From Bacteroidota bacterium (GTDB taxonomy: Bacteria; Bacteroidota; Bacteroidia; Flavobacteriales; Schleiferiaceae), in NCBI GenBank assembly GCA_024742495.1, contig JANSYJ010000001.1, positions 372,001 through 436,000 on the forward strand: a stretch of DNA of 64,000 bases. The letters are read 5' to 3'. Every line of letters begins with the position of its first letter. The stretch's first letter is position 1. The translations under genes and the position numbers were made by a program. Of the stretch, positions 44,476 to 52,738 are shown one piece after another. Below the pieces are notes generated by a model. The model did not search any database. It worked only from the letters and a program-made list of their open reading frames with translations, and was not told where the DNA came from.

Positions 44476-46053
44476 ATGTTATTAAGAACCTTAGCTCTGA
44501 TCCTCTTGATCGGATATCCTCTATCTTCGTTGGCTCAAACGAATGGGGATAGTTTACAAAAGACCCGGTACTTCTACGAAAACGGTCAGGTAAGCAGCGA
44601 AGGTACTTTGAGAAATGGCAAGCCGGATGGCTTTTGGAAAAGTTATTATCGCAATGGACTGCTTAAGGCAGAGGGCAATCGCAAGAATTTTGAACTGGAT
44701 GGAAATTGGATATTTTACGATCGTGATGGCTTCAAAACTTCGGAAATCAACTACCAAAAGGGCCAAAGATCGGGCTTAAGTAAAAAGTACCTCGAAGGGC
44801 GCCTATTAAAAATAGATCGCTACGAGAATAATATTCAAGAGGGAGTAAGCCAGTTCTTTTATCCAGATAGTAGCCTTCAGAAAGAGGTGCCTTATGTAGA
44901 TGGTCAGCAATCAGGAGAGGGATTCGAATATTCAAAAGACGGCCGAATCATCACTTTACTGAGCTTCAAAAACGGCAGCCTTATTCGTAAGCAGAATGTA
45001 AATCGTTTCGACCAACAGGAGCAAAAACAAGGCTTATGGCTAAGTTTTCATAAGAACATGGCTAAAAAAGTAGAAGGTCCTTATTTGAACGATCTGAAGA
45101 ATGGTTATTGGAAGTATTACAAAGCCAATGGCAATCTTATTAAGGTTGAAAAGTGGATCAATGGCGAATTGCAGGAAGGAGCTACCGAAGTTGCTAAAGT
45201 GGAGGTTCGCAAGGAGATTGATCCTAAAACGGGGAAATTAAGTTTTAAGGGGGCTTATCAAAATGGCAAGCCAACTGGCGTTCATAGGAATTATGATGCC
45301 GAAGGAAAGGTGAGTTCCGCAACGGTTTATGACCAAGGCATTAAACTTTTTGAAGGTATTATTGATGAACAGGGTCGCAAACAAGGACCCTGGAAGGCTT
45401 TTTACAAAGATGGTTCTCTTAAGTCGGAAGGTGCCTATAAAGATGATCTAAAGGTTGGCCGCTGGCGCTATTACTATACTAATAATGTATTGGAGCAACA
45501 GGGATCTTACAATGCTGGTCGTGCCCAGGGTATGTGGGAATGGTATTATTCCACGGGTGATTTATTAAGGGAGGAAGAATACAATTTGGGTTTAGAGGAT
45601 GGTATGAGCATCGAGTATAATGATACCGGCGCTGTAATTGCTCAAGGCACTTATGTTGATGGCATGAAGGAGGGATTGTGGACCTCTACTATAAATGACC
45701 ACAAAGAAGTGGGAGAATATTTTGAAGGATTGCGCAGTGGTGTTTGGAAACACTATTACTTAAGTAATGATCAGTTGCGTTTTGAAGGAGCTTATGAAAC
45801 GGGTTTAGAAACGGGATTTCATATCTATTACTATGAAAATGGTAAGGTTAAAGAGCGTGGTAATTATGCTGGTGGCGAGCGCCAAGGTATTTGGGAATTC
45901 TTTATGAAGAATGGAAAGCGAACGGTGACAATAGAGTATGAAGACGGAGTAGAAGTGCGCTATAATGGCGATAAAATTGATTACGGTCGCCGCTATGAGA
46001 AGGCTTTAGCTGAAGAAAAAGCCAGAGAAGATATCGAAAGCGATTCGGAATAA
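44476..46053 (+). CDS. Exported YwqK/MORN-repeat protein
   Basis: From the ATG at 44476 this is a 525-residue protein with a signal peptide ending in Leu-Ala-Gln (about 21). The mature part consists of many 20-25 residue MORN-like repeats of the type YxNGxLxxEGxYxxGxxxGxWxxYY. The spacing is regular to about residue 500, followed by a charged tail. Such proteins are labelled YwqK-family antitoxin in databases, but the repeat is a structural scaffold and there is no toxin gene next to it. It probably acts in the periplasm or at the outer membrane. The Nudix gene follows after 25 bases. Confidence 0.82.
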   Translation: MLLRTLALILLIGYPLSSLAQTNGDSLQKTRYFYENGQVSSEGTLRNGKPDGFWKSYYRNGLLKAEGNRKNFELDGNWIFYDRDGFKTSEINYQKGQRSGLSKKYLEGRLLKIDRYENNIQEGVSQFFYPDSSLQKEVPYVDGQQSGEGFEYSKDGRIITLLSFKNGSLIRKQNVNRFDQQEQKQGLWLSFHKNMAKKVEGPYLNDLKNGYWKYYKANGNLIKVEKWINGELQEGATEVAKVEVRKEIDPKTGKLSFKGAYQNGKPTGVHRNYDAEGKVSSATVYDQGIKLFEGIIDEQGRKQGPWKAFYKDGSLKSEGAYKDDLKVGRWRYYYTNNVLEQQGSYNAGRAQGMWEWYYSTGDLLREEEYNLGLEDGMSIEYNDTGAVIAQGTYVDGMKEGLWTSTINDHKEVGEYFEGLRSGVWKHYYLSNDQLRFEGAYETGLETGFHIYYYENGKVKERGNYAGGERQGIWEFFMKNGKRTVTIEYEDGVEVRYNGDKIDYGRRYEKALAEEKAREDIESDSE

Positions 46054-46078
46054 TTTCCTTTGCAAATCAAAACACATT

Positions 46079-46642
46079 ATGGCAGATTTTCCTAGAAAGG
46101 CCGGTGAATGGACCGAGCTTTCACGTGATATTGTATACAGTAATCCTTGGATAGAAGTACAGCATAGCGATATGCTTAATCCCAATGGTGGCAAGGGAAT
46201 TTACGGCAAGGTTCATTTTAAAAACCTGGCAATAGGAATATTAGCTATTAATGAGCAAGATGAAATTTACTTAGTTGGGCAAGAGCGCTATCCCTTTGAT
46301 GGCGAATACAGTTGGGAGATAATTGAGGGCGGAGGACCATTGGAGGACGATCCCATAGAAAGCGCTAAACGCGAATTAAAGGAAGAAACAGGTTTGGAGG
46401 CGAGCTCTTGGACCTTAATTCAAGAAATGCATCTAAGTAATTCGGTTTCCGATGAAAGGTCATTATGCTATTTAGCTACTGGCTTAGTGCAAAAGGAGGC
46501 TGAGCCCGAGGATAGCGAAAAATTGAGCATAAAAAAGCTTCCCTTTCAGGAAGCTTTAAATATGGCTTTAGATGGTAGAATTAAAGACAGCATTTCGGTT
46601 GCTGCTATCTTGCGCTATGCTTTAATGAAACAAGGTGTTTAA
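46079..46642 (+). CDS. Nudix hydrolase, ADP-ribose-pyrophosphatase-like
   Basis: This 187-residue cytoplasmic enzyme has a Nudix box with the catalytic RELKEETGL intact. The Glu that normally lies six residues after the first Gly is an Asp here. The preceding SWEIIEGGG and the upstream EIYLVGQERYP strand are typical of ADP-sugar pyrophosphatases, which cleave ADP-ribose or related nucleoside diphosphate compounds. It lies 25 bases after the YwqK-like gene and overlaps the end of the convergent DUF2911 gene by 4 bases. Confidence 0.87.
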   Translation: MADFPRKAGEWTELSRDIVYSNPWIEVQHSDMLNPNGGKGIYGKVHFKNLAIGILAINEQDEIYLVGQERYPFDGEYSWEIIEGGGPLEDDPIESAKRELKEETGLEASSWTLIQEMHLSNSVSDERSLCYLATGLVQKEAEPEDSEKLSIKKLPFQEALNMALDGRIKDSISVAAILRYALMKQGV

Positions 46643-47145
46643 GCCTTTTTAATACTAAATTTAGCGCTAGTTTTATCCCAAGAAATACTTACTTCTCCTT
46701 CCTTTGATATGGAAATTGTAAATTTTTCTTGAACCTCACCGAGGCTTTTAGAAGAAATTTGGGTTTTTAATACATCCTTGGAAGAATCGTAATTATAGGC
46801 GCCCCATTGGTTCCAAACACTGTTTAAAATAAGGGTCCATTCTTCCTTACCTGGAATGGTGAAAAGCGCATATTTACCCGCTTTAACGGTAGTTCCATTA
46901 ATGACAACATCTTCAGAGAATTCAATTACCGAGGCCTCATTGGCACCGGTACGCCAAACCTTTCCATAAGGTACAAGGCTTCCAAAAATGTCGCGATCTT
47001 TCTTCGAAGGTTGGCCATATTGGATGCTAATATTAATGCCATCAAGATCAGCGGAGGCCTTCATTAATGGACTGGCTCGTTTTTCCTGAGCACTTAGGCT
47101 AAAAACAAAAAGAAGGCTGAATAGGGAAAGTAGTAATTTGTGCAT
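46639..47145 (-). CDS. DUF2911 exported protein
   Basis: This 168-residue protein has a signal peptide ending in Leu-Ser-Ala-Gln. The DUF2911 domain then has QYGQPSKKDRDIFG, the highly conserved YGKVWRTGANEAS segment and GKYALFTIPG. DUF2911 proteins are common in Bacteroidota and Acidobacteriota and their role is unknown; the domain is beta-rich and periplasmic. It converges on the Nudix gene with a 4-base overlap. No partner is evident. Confidence 0.9.
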   Translation of the reverse strand: MHKLLLSLFSLLFVFSLSAQEKRASPLMKASADLDGINISIQYGQPSKKDRDIFGSLVPYGKVWRTGANEASVIEFSEDVVINGTTVKAGKYALFTIPGKEEWTLILNSVWNQWGAYNYDSSKDVLKTQISSKSLGEVQEKFTISISKEGEVSISWDKTSAKFSIKKA

Positions 47146-47238
47146 AATATGAGTTTTGAAGCTAAGCTAATTCAATTTTTAACGGTGGTATGTTAATTTT
47201 TCATATTATTGATTAGGGGAAGATATGGAACGGGTGTT

Positions 47239-47778
47239 ATGATATCACGATTAGCGAGGGTATTCGGAGCAGTAGATAAAACGCAGTTTAGATCTACAGC
47301 TGCTCATTACGAAGCCAGTCAGTTTAATTTTACGGCAGTGAATATGCGCTTTAATAAAGTCAAGGGCTTTTTTAAGGAGGTAGTCATTGATGCGGACTTT
47401 AACATTCACGAATTAGAAACTAGTCACTTAAATTTAAGATGGCCCGTAAAAGGAATTCGCACTGGAATAGCAGAACGTGATCAACAATTAATTTCTGCTC
47501 CACATTTTTTTAATGGAGAGGATTATCCCGACATTATATTTAAAAGCCGCGAAATCCGAATGGAGGGAAAAAATCAACTCGTTTTTTCGGGAGACTTATT
47601 TATAAAAGAACATCGCCGCAGTATTGCTCTATATGCGGGCTATCAATATGATAAATCTGGTTATCAACTTTTTATCGACTATGATTTAGACCGTTTTGAT
47701 TTTGGCATTGGAGAAAGCGGATCTTTCGCTATAGGTCGTCAAATTGAATTAGAATTTGATATATACCTAAATATTTGA
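47239..47778 (+). CDS. YceI-like lipocalin-fold protein without signal peptide
   Basis: From the ATG at 47239 this is a 179-residue protein with the YceI pattern of antiparallel strands. FNFTAVNMRFNKVKGFFKEV is followed by an Asp-Ile/Leu-rich strand, then FNGEDYPDIIFKS and a terminal QIELEFDIYL strand. YceI proteins bind long-chain amphiphiles such as polyisoprenoids. No signal peptide is seen at this start or at an upstream TTG (47209), unlike periplasmic YceI. The key family His-Phe pattern is weak, so this is a divergent member. Confidence 0.65.
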   Translation: MISRLARVFGAVDKTQFRSTAAHYEASQFNFTAVNMRFNKVKGFFKEVVIDADFNIHELETSHLNLRWPVKGIRTGIAERDQQLISAPHFFNGEDYPDIIFKSREIRMEGKNQLVFSGDLFIKEHRRSIALYAGYQYDKSGYQLFIDYDLDRFDFGIGESGSFAIGRQIELEFDIYLNI

Positions 47779-47824
47779 ATTGCTTGAAATACAATATTTT
47801 ATAGTATAATATTTTAACTAGTTG

Positions 47825-47832
47825 TACCTTTG
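47825..47832 (+). promoter_or_regulatory. Probable -7 promoter box of the histidine kinase gene
   Basis: TACCTTTG matches TAnnTTTG exactly and lies 17 bases before the GTG start at 47850. Upstream sequence is AT-rich, with no clear -33 TTG. Confidence 0.55.
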
Positions 47833-47849
47833 GCTTTTCAAACATTAAG

Positions 47850-49901
47850 GTGAATAAAAGGCATTACTTTATCGTTTTATTTTTAATCCTAGGTATTAGC
47901 AATAGTAGCAATGCCCAGGATTCAAGTTTAAAAGATGTCCGTAAATGGGATCTTGATAGCCTTTATCAAATTGCCTTCTCTCTCTCTGGTACCACAGGTG
48001 GTCAGTCTACAATAGAGGCTCGCCGCTACTTGAAGGCTTCAAAGCAAATAGGTGATAGCTTTTACATAGCCTATGCCTACGATTTATTAGGAATGGAGGC
48101 CTACGCCAGAAATTTATTGGATTCGGCCTTTGTTTACTCTGATTCAGCGATAAGTATTTTTCGAGCCATTAAAGATTCTATTGGCTTAAGTACTGCCTTG
48201 CATAATAAGAGCCTATTCCATGAGTACCTCGGAGAGTATGCTACTGCTTTACAGCTTATTCATTCGGGTAGGGAAATGGACTTAATTAATGGTTATAAAA
48301 CAGAAAATGACATTTTCTACTACCATAGGTTAAGTGATATTGTTTATGAACAGAATCAAACTGAATTAGCACTTAGATATGCTCATAAAGCATGGAGCGC
48401 CTTACATGAAACGGATTTTCAGCATAGCTATCTGATCCCGGAAATGCATATTAATTATGCCTATCTCTATTTAGATTTAGAGGTTTATGACTTAGCAACT
48501 TACCACGCCAACAAGGCCTATTCCTTCACTAAAACAGATTCGCTAGAAATTCTTCGGTCAAGTGCATTGGAGGTTTTAGCCTATACCAGTCTGCATGAAG
48601 GAGACACGATTAAAGCTAATAATCTTGCACAGGAATCATTTAAACTGAGTTTAGCACAAAGTGATGCGTATTATAGAATATATGGCTACATATCCTTGCT
48701 AGACTTTAGCTTACAAATAGGAGATTTTGAAATTGCCAAGGAATGTGCGGACTTTGTAAGCAAGCATGACAAGGATTTTATTGAAAACCCAACTTTTGCT
48801 TGGGCGGTAAATAGTTCTCTTTACAGCTACTATTCTTTAATTAAAAATCCGGCAAGAGCGCTGGAGTATTTGGAAGGAAGAAATGAAGCAGAAGAAAGGA
48901 TAAACAAATATGATGGGCTTGCCGCGATGCGTCATTTTGATGAAGAAATGGCTGCCCGTGGAAAGCAATTGGCGCTTGCAAAAAATCAATTGCAAAGCCA
49001 AAAAATAAAGGAGCAAAGAATCTATATATTCGGTGCTATTGCACTGCTCTGTATTTTAAGTTTAGCCTTAGTTTACATTGCTATATCACGTAAAAATATC
49101 CAGGAACGAAATCTAATTTTACGAGAGCGAAACGAGCTTATAGAAGAGCAGAAGACAGAGATTTTACAGCAGCAAAAGAGTTTAAAAGAACAGAATGAGG
49201 AGCTTAATAAACTTCTAAATTCAAAGGATCGATTGTTTTCCATTTTAGCGCATGACCTGAGACAACCCTTCAATCAAATTTTAGGAATAATTGACCTAAT
49301 TGAAGTTGATGCGCTGAATGCAGAGGAGCGAAAGGAAATAATGATTGGTCTTAAATCTTCGGTTCAATCTACCTCGGATTTGGTTAGTAATGTCCTAGTT
49401 TGGAGTAAAGCGCAGTTTGCTGGTGTTAGCATTAATAAAATTGATTTAGCACTTTCCGAAACTGTAAAGAAGGCCCTACTTTATTTCAGCATCGCCTTAA
49501 ACAAGAAGGGAATAAACGTAAATTTTGATGTCCCGGAAGATTTAAGAATTAGCTTCGATAAGGATCATTTTGAGAGTGTCCTGCGTAATATTTTTAGTAA
49601 TGCCTATAAATTTTCTACCGAAGGATCATCTATAAGTATAGAAGCAACCGCCAACTTTAAGCAGAAGAGAGTTTATCTAAGCATTATAGACCAAGGCATT
49701 GGCATGGATAAACAACAGGTGGAAAAAATTATGGATGGTTCTAGTGCGGGTGATAGCTATCTAGGAACCTTAAATGAAGATGGTACCGGCATTGGGATGA
49801 TCATCGTTAGGGATTTCCTTGCTGAAAATGAAGCTTCTTTTACAGTAGAATCGTCCTTAGGAGAGGGAACAAGCTTTATCCTAAATTTGCCAATGGCTTA
49901 G
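47850..49901 (+). CDS. Orphan sensor histidine kinase with periplasmic TPR region
   Basis: This 683-residue protein starts with GTG and has a signal peptide ending in Ser-Asn-Ala-Gln. A periplasmic tetratricopeptide-like helical sensor follows (about 50-370), then one transmembrane helix near 392-412 and a coiled coil (about 415-455). The HisKA domain has the phospho-acceptor His near 468 in LAHDLRQPF. The HATPase domain (about 575-683) shows the N box FSNAYKF, DQGIGM and GTGIGM. No receiver or DNA-binding domain is fused, and no response-regulator gene is adjacent, so the output partner lies elsewhere. It has its own promoter box. Confidence 0.88.
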   Translation: MNKRHYFIVLFLILGISNSSNAQDSSLKDVRKWDLDSLYQIAFSLSGTTGGQSTIEARRYLKASKQIGDSFYIAYAYDLLGMEAYARNLLDSAFVYSDSAISIFRAIKDSIGLSTALHNKSLFHEYLGEYATALQLIHSGREMDLINGYKTENDIFYYHRLSDIVYEQNQTELALRYAHKAWSALHETDFQHSYLIPEMHINYAYLYLDLEVYDLATYHANKAYSFTKTDSLEILRSSALEVLAYTSLHEGDTIKANNLAQESFKLSLAQSDAYYRIYGYISLLDFSLQIGDFEIAKECADFVSKHDKDFIENPTFAWAVNSSLYSYYSLIKNPARALEYLEGRNEAEERINKYDGLAAMRHFDEEMAARGKQLALAKNQLQSQKIKEQRIYIFGAIALLCILSLALVYIAISRKNIQERNLILRERNELIEEQKTEILQQQKSLKEQNEELNKLLNSKDRLFSILAHDLRQPFNQILGIIDLIEVDALNAEERKEIMIGLKSSVQSTSDLVSNVLVWSKAQFAGVSINKIDLALSETVKKALLYFSIALNKKGINVNFDVPEDLRISFDKDHFESVLRNIFSNAYKFSTEGSSISIEATANFKQKRVYLSIIDQGIGMDKQQVEKIMDGSSAGDSYLGTLNEDGTGIGMIIVRDFLAENEASFTVESSLGEGTSFILNLPMA

Positions 49902-49906
49902 TAGCC

Positions 49907-50656
49907 TTAGGGAGCAGATAAAAAGAGTCCTTCTAATACATCACCAACTAAATAAGCCAGCATTGCTGCTGCAGTACCCAAAAAGAAGGTTTCTGCTATA
50001 CTTCTTAGCAATCTCGTTTGGTTTACCAAAGCTTTCAAATAGCCTATTAAAATAAAGACCAGTCCGGTTAAAATGGAGGCGTATAGAAATAGCGATTTAT
50101 CGGCTGGAAATAATTGTAAGTAATCCAAAACATAAACCAAGAGTGGAATAAAACCGAAAAGCAAAAAACTTAAAAAGGTTACTGCTCCCATGGTAATTGG
50201 CGATTTGGTTTCCTTACTCATTTCGAGTTCTTCCTTCATCATCACATCAACCCATCGATCTTTATCGGCGGTAATGGTGCTCACTATTTCCTCTAGGATG
50301 GCGCCTTCAAATCCCTTTGCACGATAAATGTCACGAATTTCTTCTTTCTCTTTTTCTGGCAAATTATCGACTTCCCAATATTCTATATTTTGATGTTTCC
50401 GATAGTTCTCTTTTTCACTTTTAGTGGAGAGATAGGCGCCTACTGACATCGCAAATCCATCTGCAATTAAATTAGCAAAGCCCAGAATGATAACCACGGG
50501 GCTATCAAGAGCTGCTCCCGCTGCTCCTGCTACAACGGCAAAGGTGGTAATACTCCCGTCTATCCCACCGTATACAAACTCCCCTAAATAGTCTTGAAAT
50601 TGATTAATCCAAGGATATTTACTACCGTGTATTTGATCTTCGCGTTTGGCTTCCAT
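49907..50656 (-). CDS. VIT1/CCC1-family metal transporter
   Basis: This 249-residue membrane protein belongs to the VIT1/CCC1 family, which moves iron or manganese. The conserved GGIDGSITTFAVVAG and LIADGFAMSVGAYLS segments form the first two helices. A cytosolic hydrophilic loop (about 75-150) is followed by three more helices. A TTG at 50665 is in frame three codons upstream, but the ATG at 50656 is preferred. The direction of transport and the metal cannot be read from sequence. The gene is separated from the ALDH gene by a terminator. Confidence 0.87.
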   Translation of the reverse strand: MEAKREDQIHGSKYPWINQFQDYLGEFVYGGIDGSITTFAVVAGAAGAALDSPVVIILGFANLIADGFAMSVGAYLSTKSEKENYRKHQNIEYWEVDNLPEKEKEEIRDIYRAKGFEGAILEEIVSTITADKDRWVDVMMKEELEMSKETKSPITMGAVTFLSFLLFGFIPLLVYVLDYLQLFPADKSLFLYASILTGLVFILIGYLKALVNQTRLLRSIAETFFLGTAAAMLAYLVGDVLEGLFLSAP

Positions 50657-50679
50657 AAGTATCAACTAAGATAAAAAAA

Positions 50680-50713
50680 CCGCAACCCCTAACCTTGAGG
50701 TTAAAAGTTGCGG
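50680..50713 (-). terminator. Terminator after the ALDH gene
   Basis: CCGCAAC (50680-50686) pairs with GTTGCGG (50707-50713), with a second inner pairing TAACCT/AGGTTA. On the minus strand the stem is followed by a run of seven T, so it ends transcription from the ALDH gene at 50742. Confidence 0.85.
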
Positions 50714-50741
50714 CTGTGAGATTTAATAAAGATTGGGCCTA

Positions 50742-52280
50742 CTAAAGCTCAAACTTAATTCCTTGAGCTAAAGGAAGCTCTTTAGAGTAATTAATGGTAT
50801 TGGTCTGACGACGCATATAGGCTTTCCAAGCATCTGAGCCACTTTCACGGCCGCCACCAGTTTCTTTCTCACCACCAAAGGCTCCGCCAATTTCAGCACC
50901 ACTGGTACCAATATTTACATTGGCAATTCCACAATCACTACCTGCAGCGGATAAAAACTGCTCGCTTTCTCTCATATTAGTGGTCATAATTGCAGATGAA
51001 AGTCCTTGTGGTACACCATTTTGAAGGGCAATAGCCTCATCTAAATCCTTGTATTTCATTACGTAAAGGATAGGTGCAAAGGTTTCGTCTTGTACAATTT
51101 GATAATGGTTTTCCACTTCTGCAATACAAGGCTTTACATAACAACCACCAGCATATTCTGGCCCTTCTAAAACACCACCGTCTACTATCATTTTTCCACC
51201 TTGCTCCACAATAGCTTTGAGGGCATTGCTGTAATTGTCTACCGCCAAGGTATCAGTTAATGGACCCACATGATTATTCATGTCTAATGGATTACCAATC
51301 CGTATTTGTCCGTAGGCCTTCTGAAGGGATTCGATTACCTGATCGTAAATACTTTCGTGGATGATTAAGCGGCGGGTACTGGTGCAGCGTTGACCAGCAG
51401 TTCCAACCGCTCCAAATACTGCTCCTACTAGAGTAGATTCGATGTCCGCGTTTTCGGTAATAATGATGGCATTGTTCCCACCTAATTCTAAAATACTGCG
51501 GCCCAAACGAGCGGCAACAGTTTGCCCAACGATTTTACCCATACGAATAGATCCAGTAGCGGAAATTAGGGGTAAACGGCTGTCTTTGGTTAACCACTCT
51601 CCTACTTCAACACCACCGTTGATGATATTGGATATACCTTCTGGTAAATCGTTTTCGGCCAATACTTCATTAAAAATATTTTGGCAAGCGATACCACATA
51701 ATGGCGCCTTTTCGGATGGTTTCCAAATGGCAACATCTCCACATACCCATGCAATGGCGGAATTCCAACACCATACCGCTACGGGAAAGTTAAAGGCAGA
51801 TATGATTCCTATGGTACCAATAGGATGCCATTGCTCGTACATCCGGTGACTAGGACGCTCAGAATGCATGGTTAATCCGTAAAGTTGACGAGAAAGACCA
51901 ACGGCAAAATCACAGATGTCGATCATCTCCTGCACTTCTCCCCAGCCTTCTTGAAGGGATTTTCCCATTTCTAGAGAAACTAATTTCCCTAAAAGATCTT
52001 TGTTTTCGCGCAGCTTGTTTCCGTATTGACGAACGATTTCCCCACGTTGTGGTGCAGGAACTGTTCTCCAAACTTTAAAGGCTTCTTGGCTTTTTACTAC
52101 AATTTGCTCGTATTCTTCCCGAGTGGTTTCGCTTACACTACCAAGTGCCTGACCATCGATTGGAGTATAAGATACTATGGGCTTTCCTTGGCCAAAATAA
52201 TTACGACCTGTAGAACTTCCTGGGTTTTCTTTAGCAACGCCAAGTCCTTCTAAAATGCTGTTTATTTCTGAGAGGTTCAT
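50742..52280 (-). CDS. ALDH7-type aldehyde dehydrogenase (alpha-aminoadipic semialdehyde/piperideine-6-carboxylate dehydrogenase-like)
   Basis: This 512-residue NAD-dependent aldehyde dehydrogenase has the active-site Cys299 in TAGQRCTSTRR, the general-base Glu265 in LELGGNN, the Asn164 in FNFP and the cofactor Lys187 in WKPSE. The ALDH7 (antiquitin) signature around Cys and the GGGRESGSDAWKAYMRR ending place it in the group that oxidises alpha-aminoadipic semialdehyde in lysine breakdown. Some members protect against osmolyte aldehydes, so the substrate is probable rather than proven. It is a single gene with its own terminator. Confidence 0.9.
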   Translation of the reverse strand: MNLSEINSILEGLGVAKENPGSSTGRNYFGQGKPIVSYTPIDGQALGSVSETTREEYEQIVVKSQEAFKVWRTVPAPQRGEIVRQYGNKLRENKDLLGKLVSLEMGKSLQEGWGEVQEMIDICDFAVGLSRQLYGLTMHSERPSHRMYEQWHPIGTIGIISAFNFPVAVWCWNSAIAWVCGDVAIWKPSEKAPLCGIACQNIFNEVLAENDLPEGISNIINGGVEVGEWLTKDSRLPLISATGSIRMGKIVGQTVAARLGRSILELGGNNAIIITENADIESTLVGAVFGAVGTAGQRCTSTRRLIIHESIYDQVIESLQKAYGQIRIGNPLDMNNHVGPLTDTLAVDNYSNALKAIVEQGGKMIVDGGVLEGPEYAGGCYVKPCIAEVENHYQIVQDETFAPILYVMKYKDLDEAIALQNGVPQGLSSAIMTTNMRESEQFLSAAGSDCGIANVNIGTSGAEIGGAFGGEKETGGGRESGSDAWKAYMRRQTNTINYSKELPLAQGIKFEL

Positions 52281-52348
52281 GAAAAATAATTTGCAACGAA
52301 ATTAGCTTTTCAATTGGTAAAAAAGGGGAATTATGTATTTTTTGAGCA

Positions 52349-52738
52349 ATGAATACAGTTGTAGTTTTAGAGCTTGATTTAATTAATGAAAAGGAAGGGA
52401 ATACCACCTATACCTTTTTAGGTTATGGGCCAAGCCAAGGTCGAATTCTCGCTTTTCGAGAAAAGGGAAGCATAAGCGGAAATCATTGGCATGAAGGAAT
52501 TTCAAAATCCAAAGACCCCGAAGAACTTCTCCTGGTAAAAGGAATCTTACGTTTGGATTGGACTACAGACCTTGAAGGAGCTTATACCGAAAGCACAAGG
52601 GTACAAGCACCAGCATTAATAAGGGTTTATCCTTTGGTGAAACATCGAATAGAAGCTCTGGAGGACCTTTGTTTTGTGGAATTTAATTCTTTAGAAGAGC
52701 ACGCCAAGGATACAAAGTATCCGGGAGCTACCAGTTGA
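52349..52738 (+). CDS. Small cupin-fold protein
   Basis: This 129-residue protein has a single cupin barrel: HWHEGISKSKDPEELLLVKG contains the His-His and Glu metal-site pattern, followed by an LRLDW strand and a RVYPLVKHRIEAL strand. It resembles the small sugar-nucleotide isomerase or FdtA-like cupins, but no sugar genes are nearby. It is divergent from the ALDH gene, and its end overlaps the DUF4139 gene by 11 bases. Enzymatic role is unknown. Confidence 0.68.
   Translation: MNTVVVLELDLINEKEGNTTYTFLGYGPSQGRILAFREKGSISGNHWHEGISKSKDPEELLLVKGILRLDWTTDLEGAYTESTRVQAPALIRVYPLVKHRIEALEDLCFVEFNSLEEHAKDTKYPGATS

Noticed and set aside
44476-46053. Toxin-antitoxin system
   Set aside because: The YwqK-like repeats recall proteins labelled antitoxin, but this one is exported and no toxin gene is adjacent.
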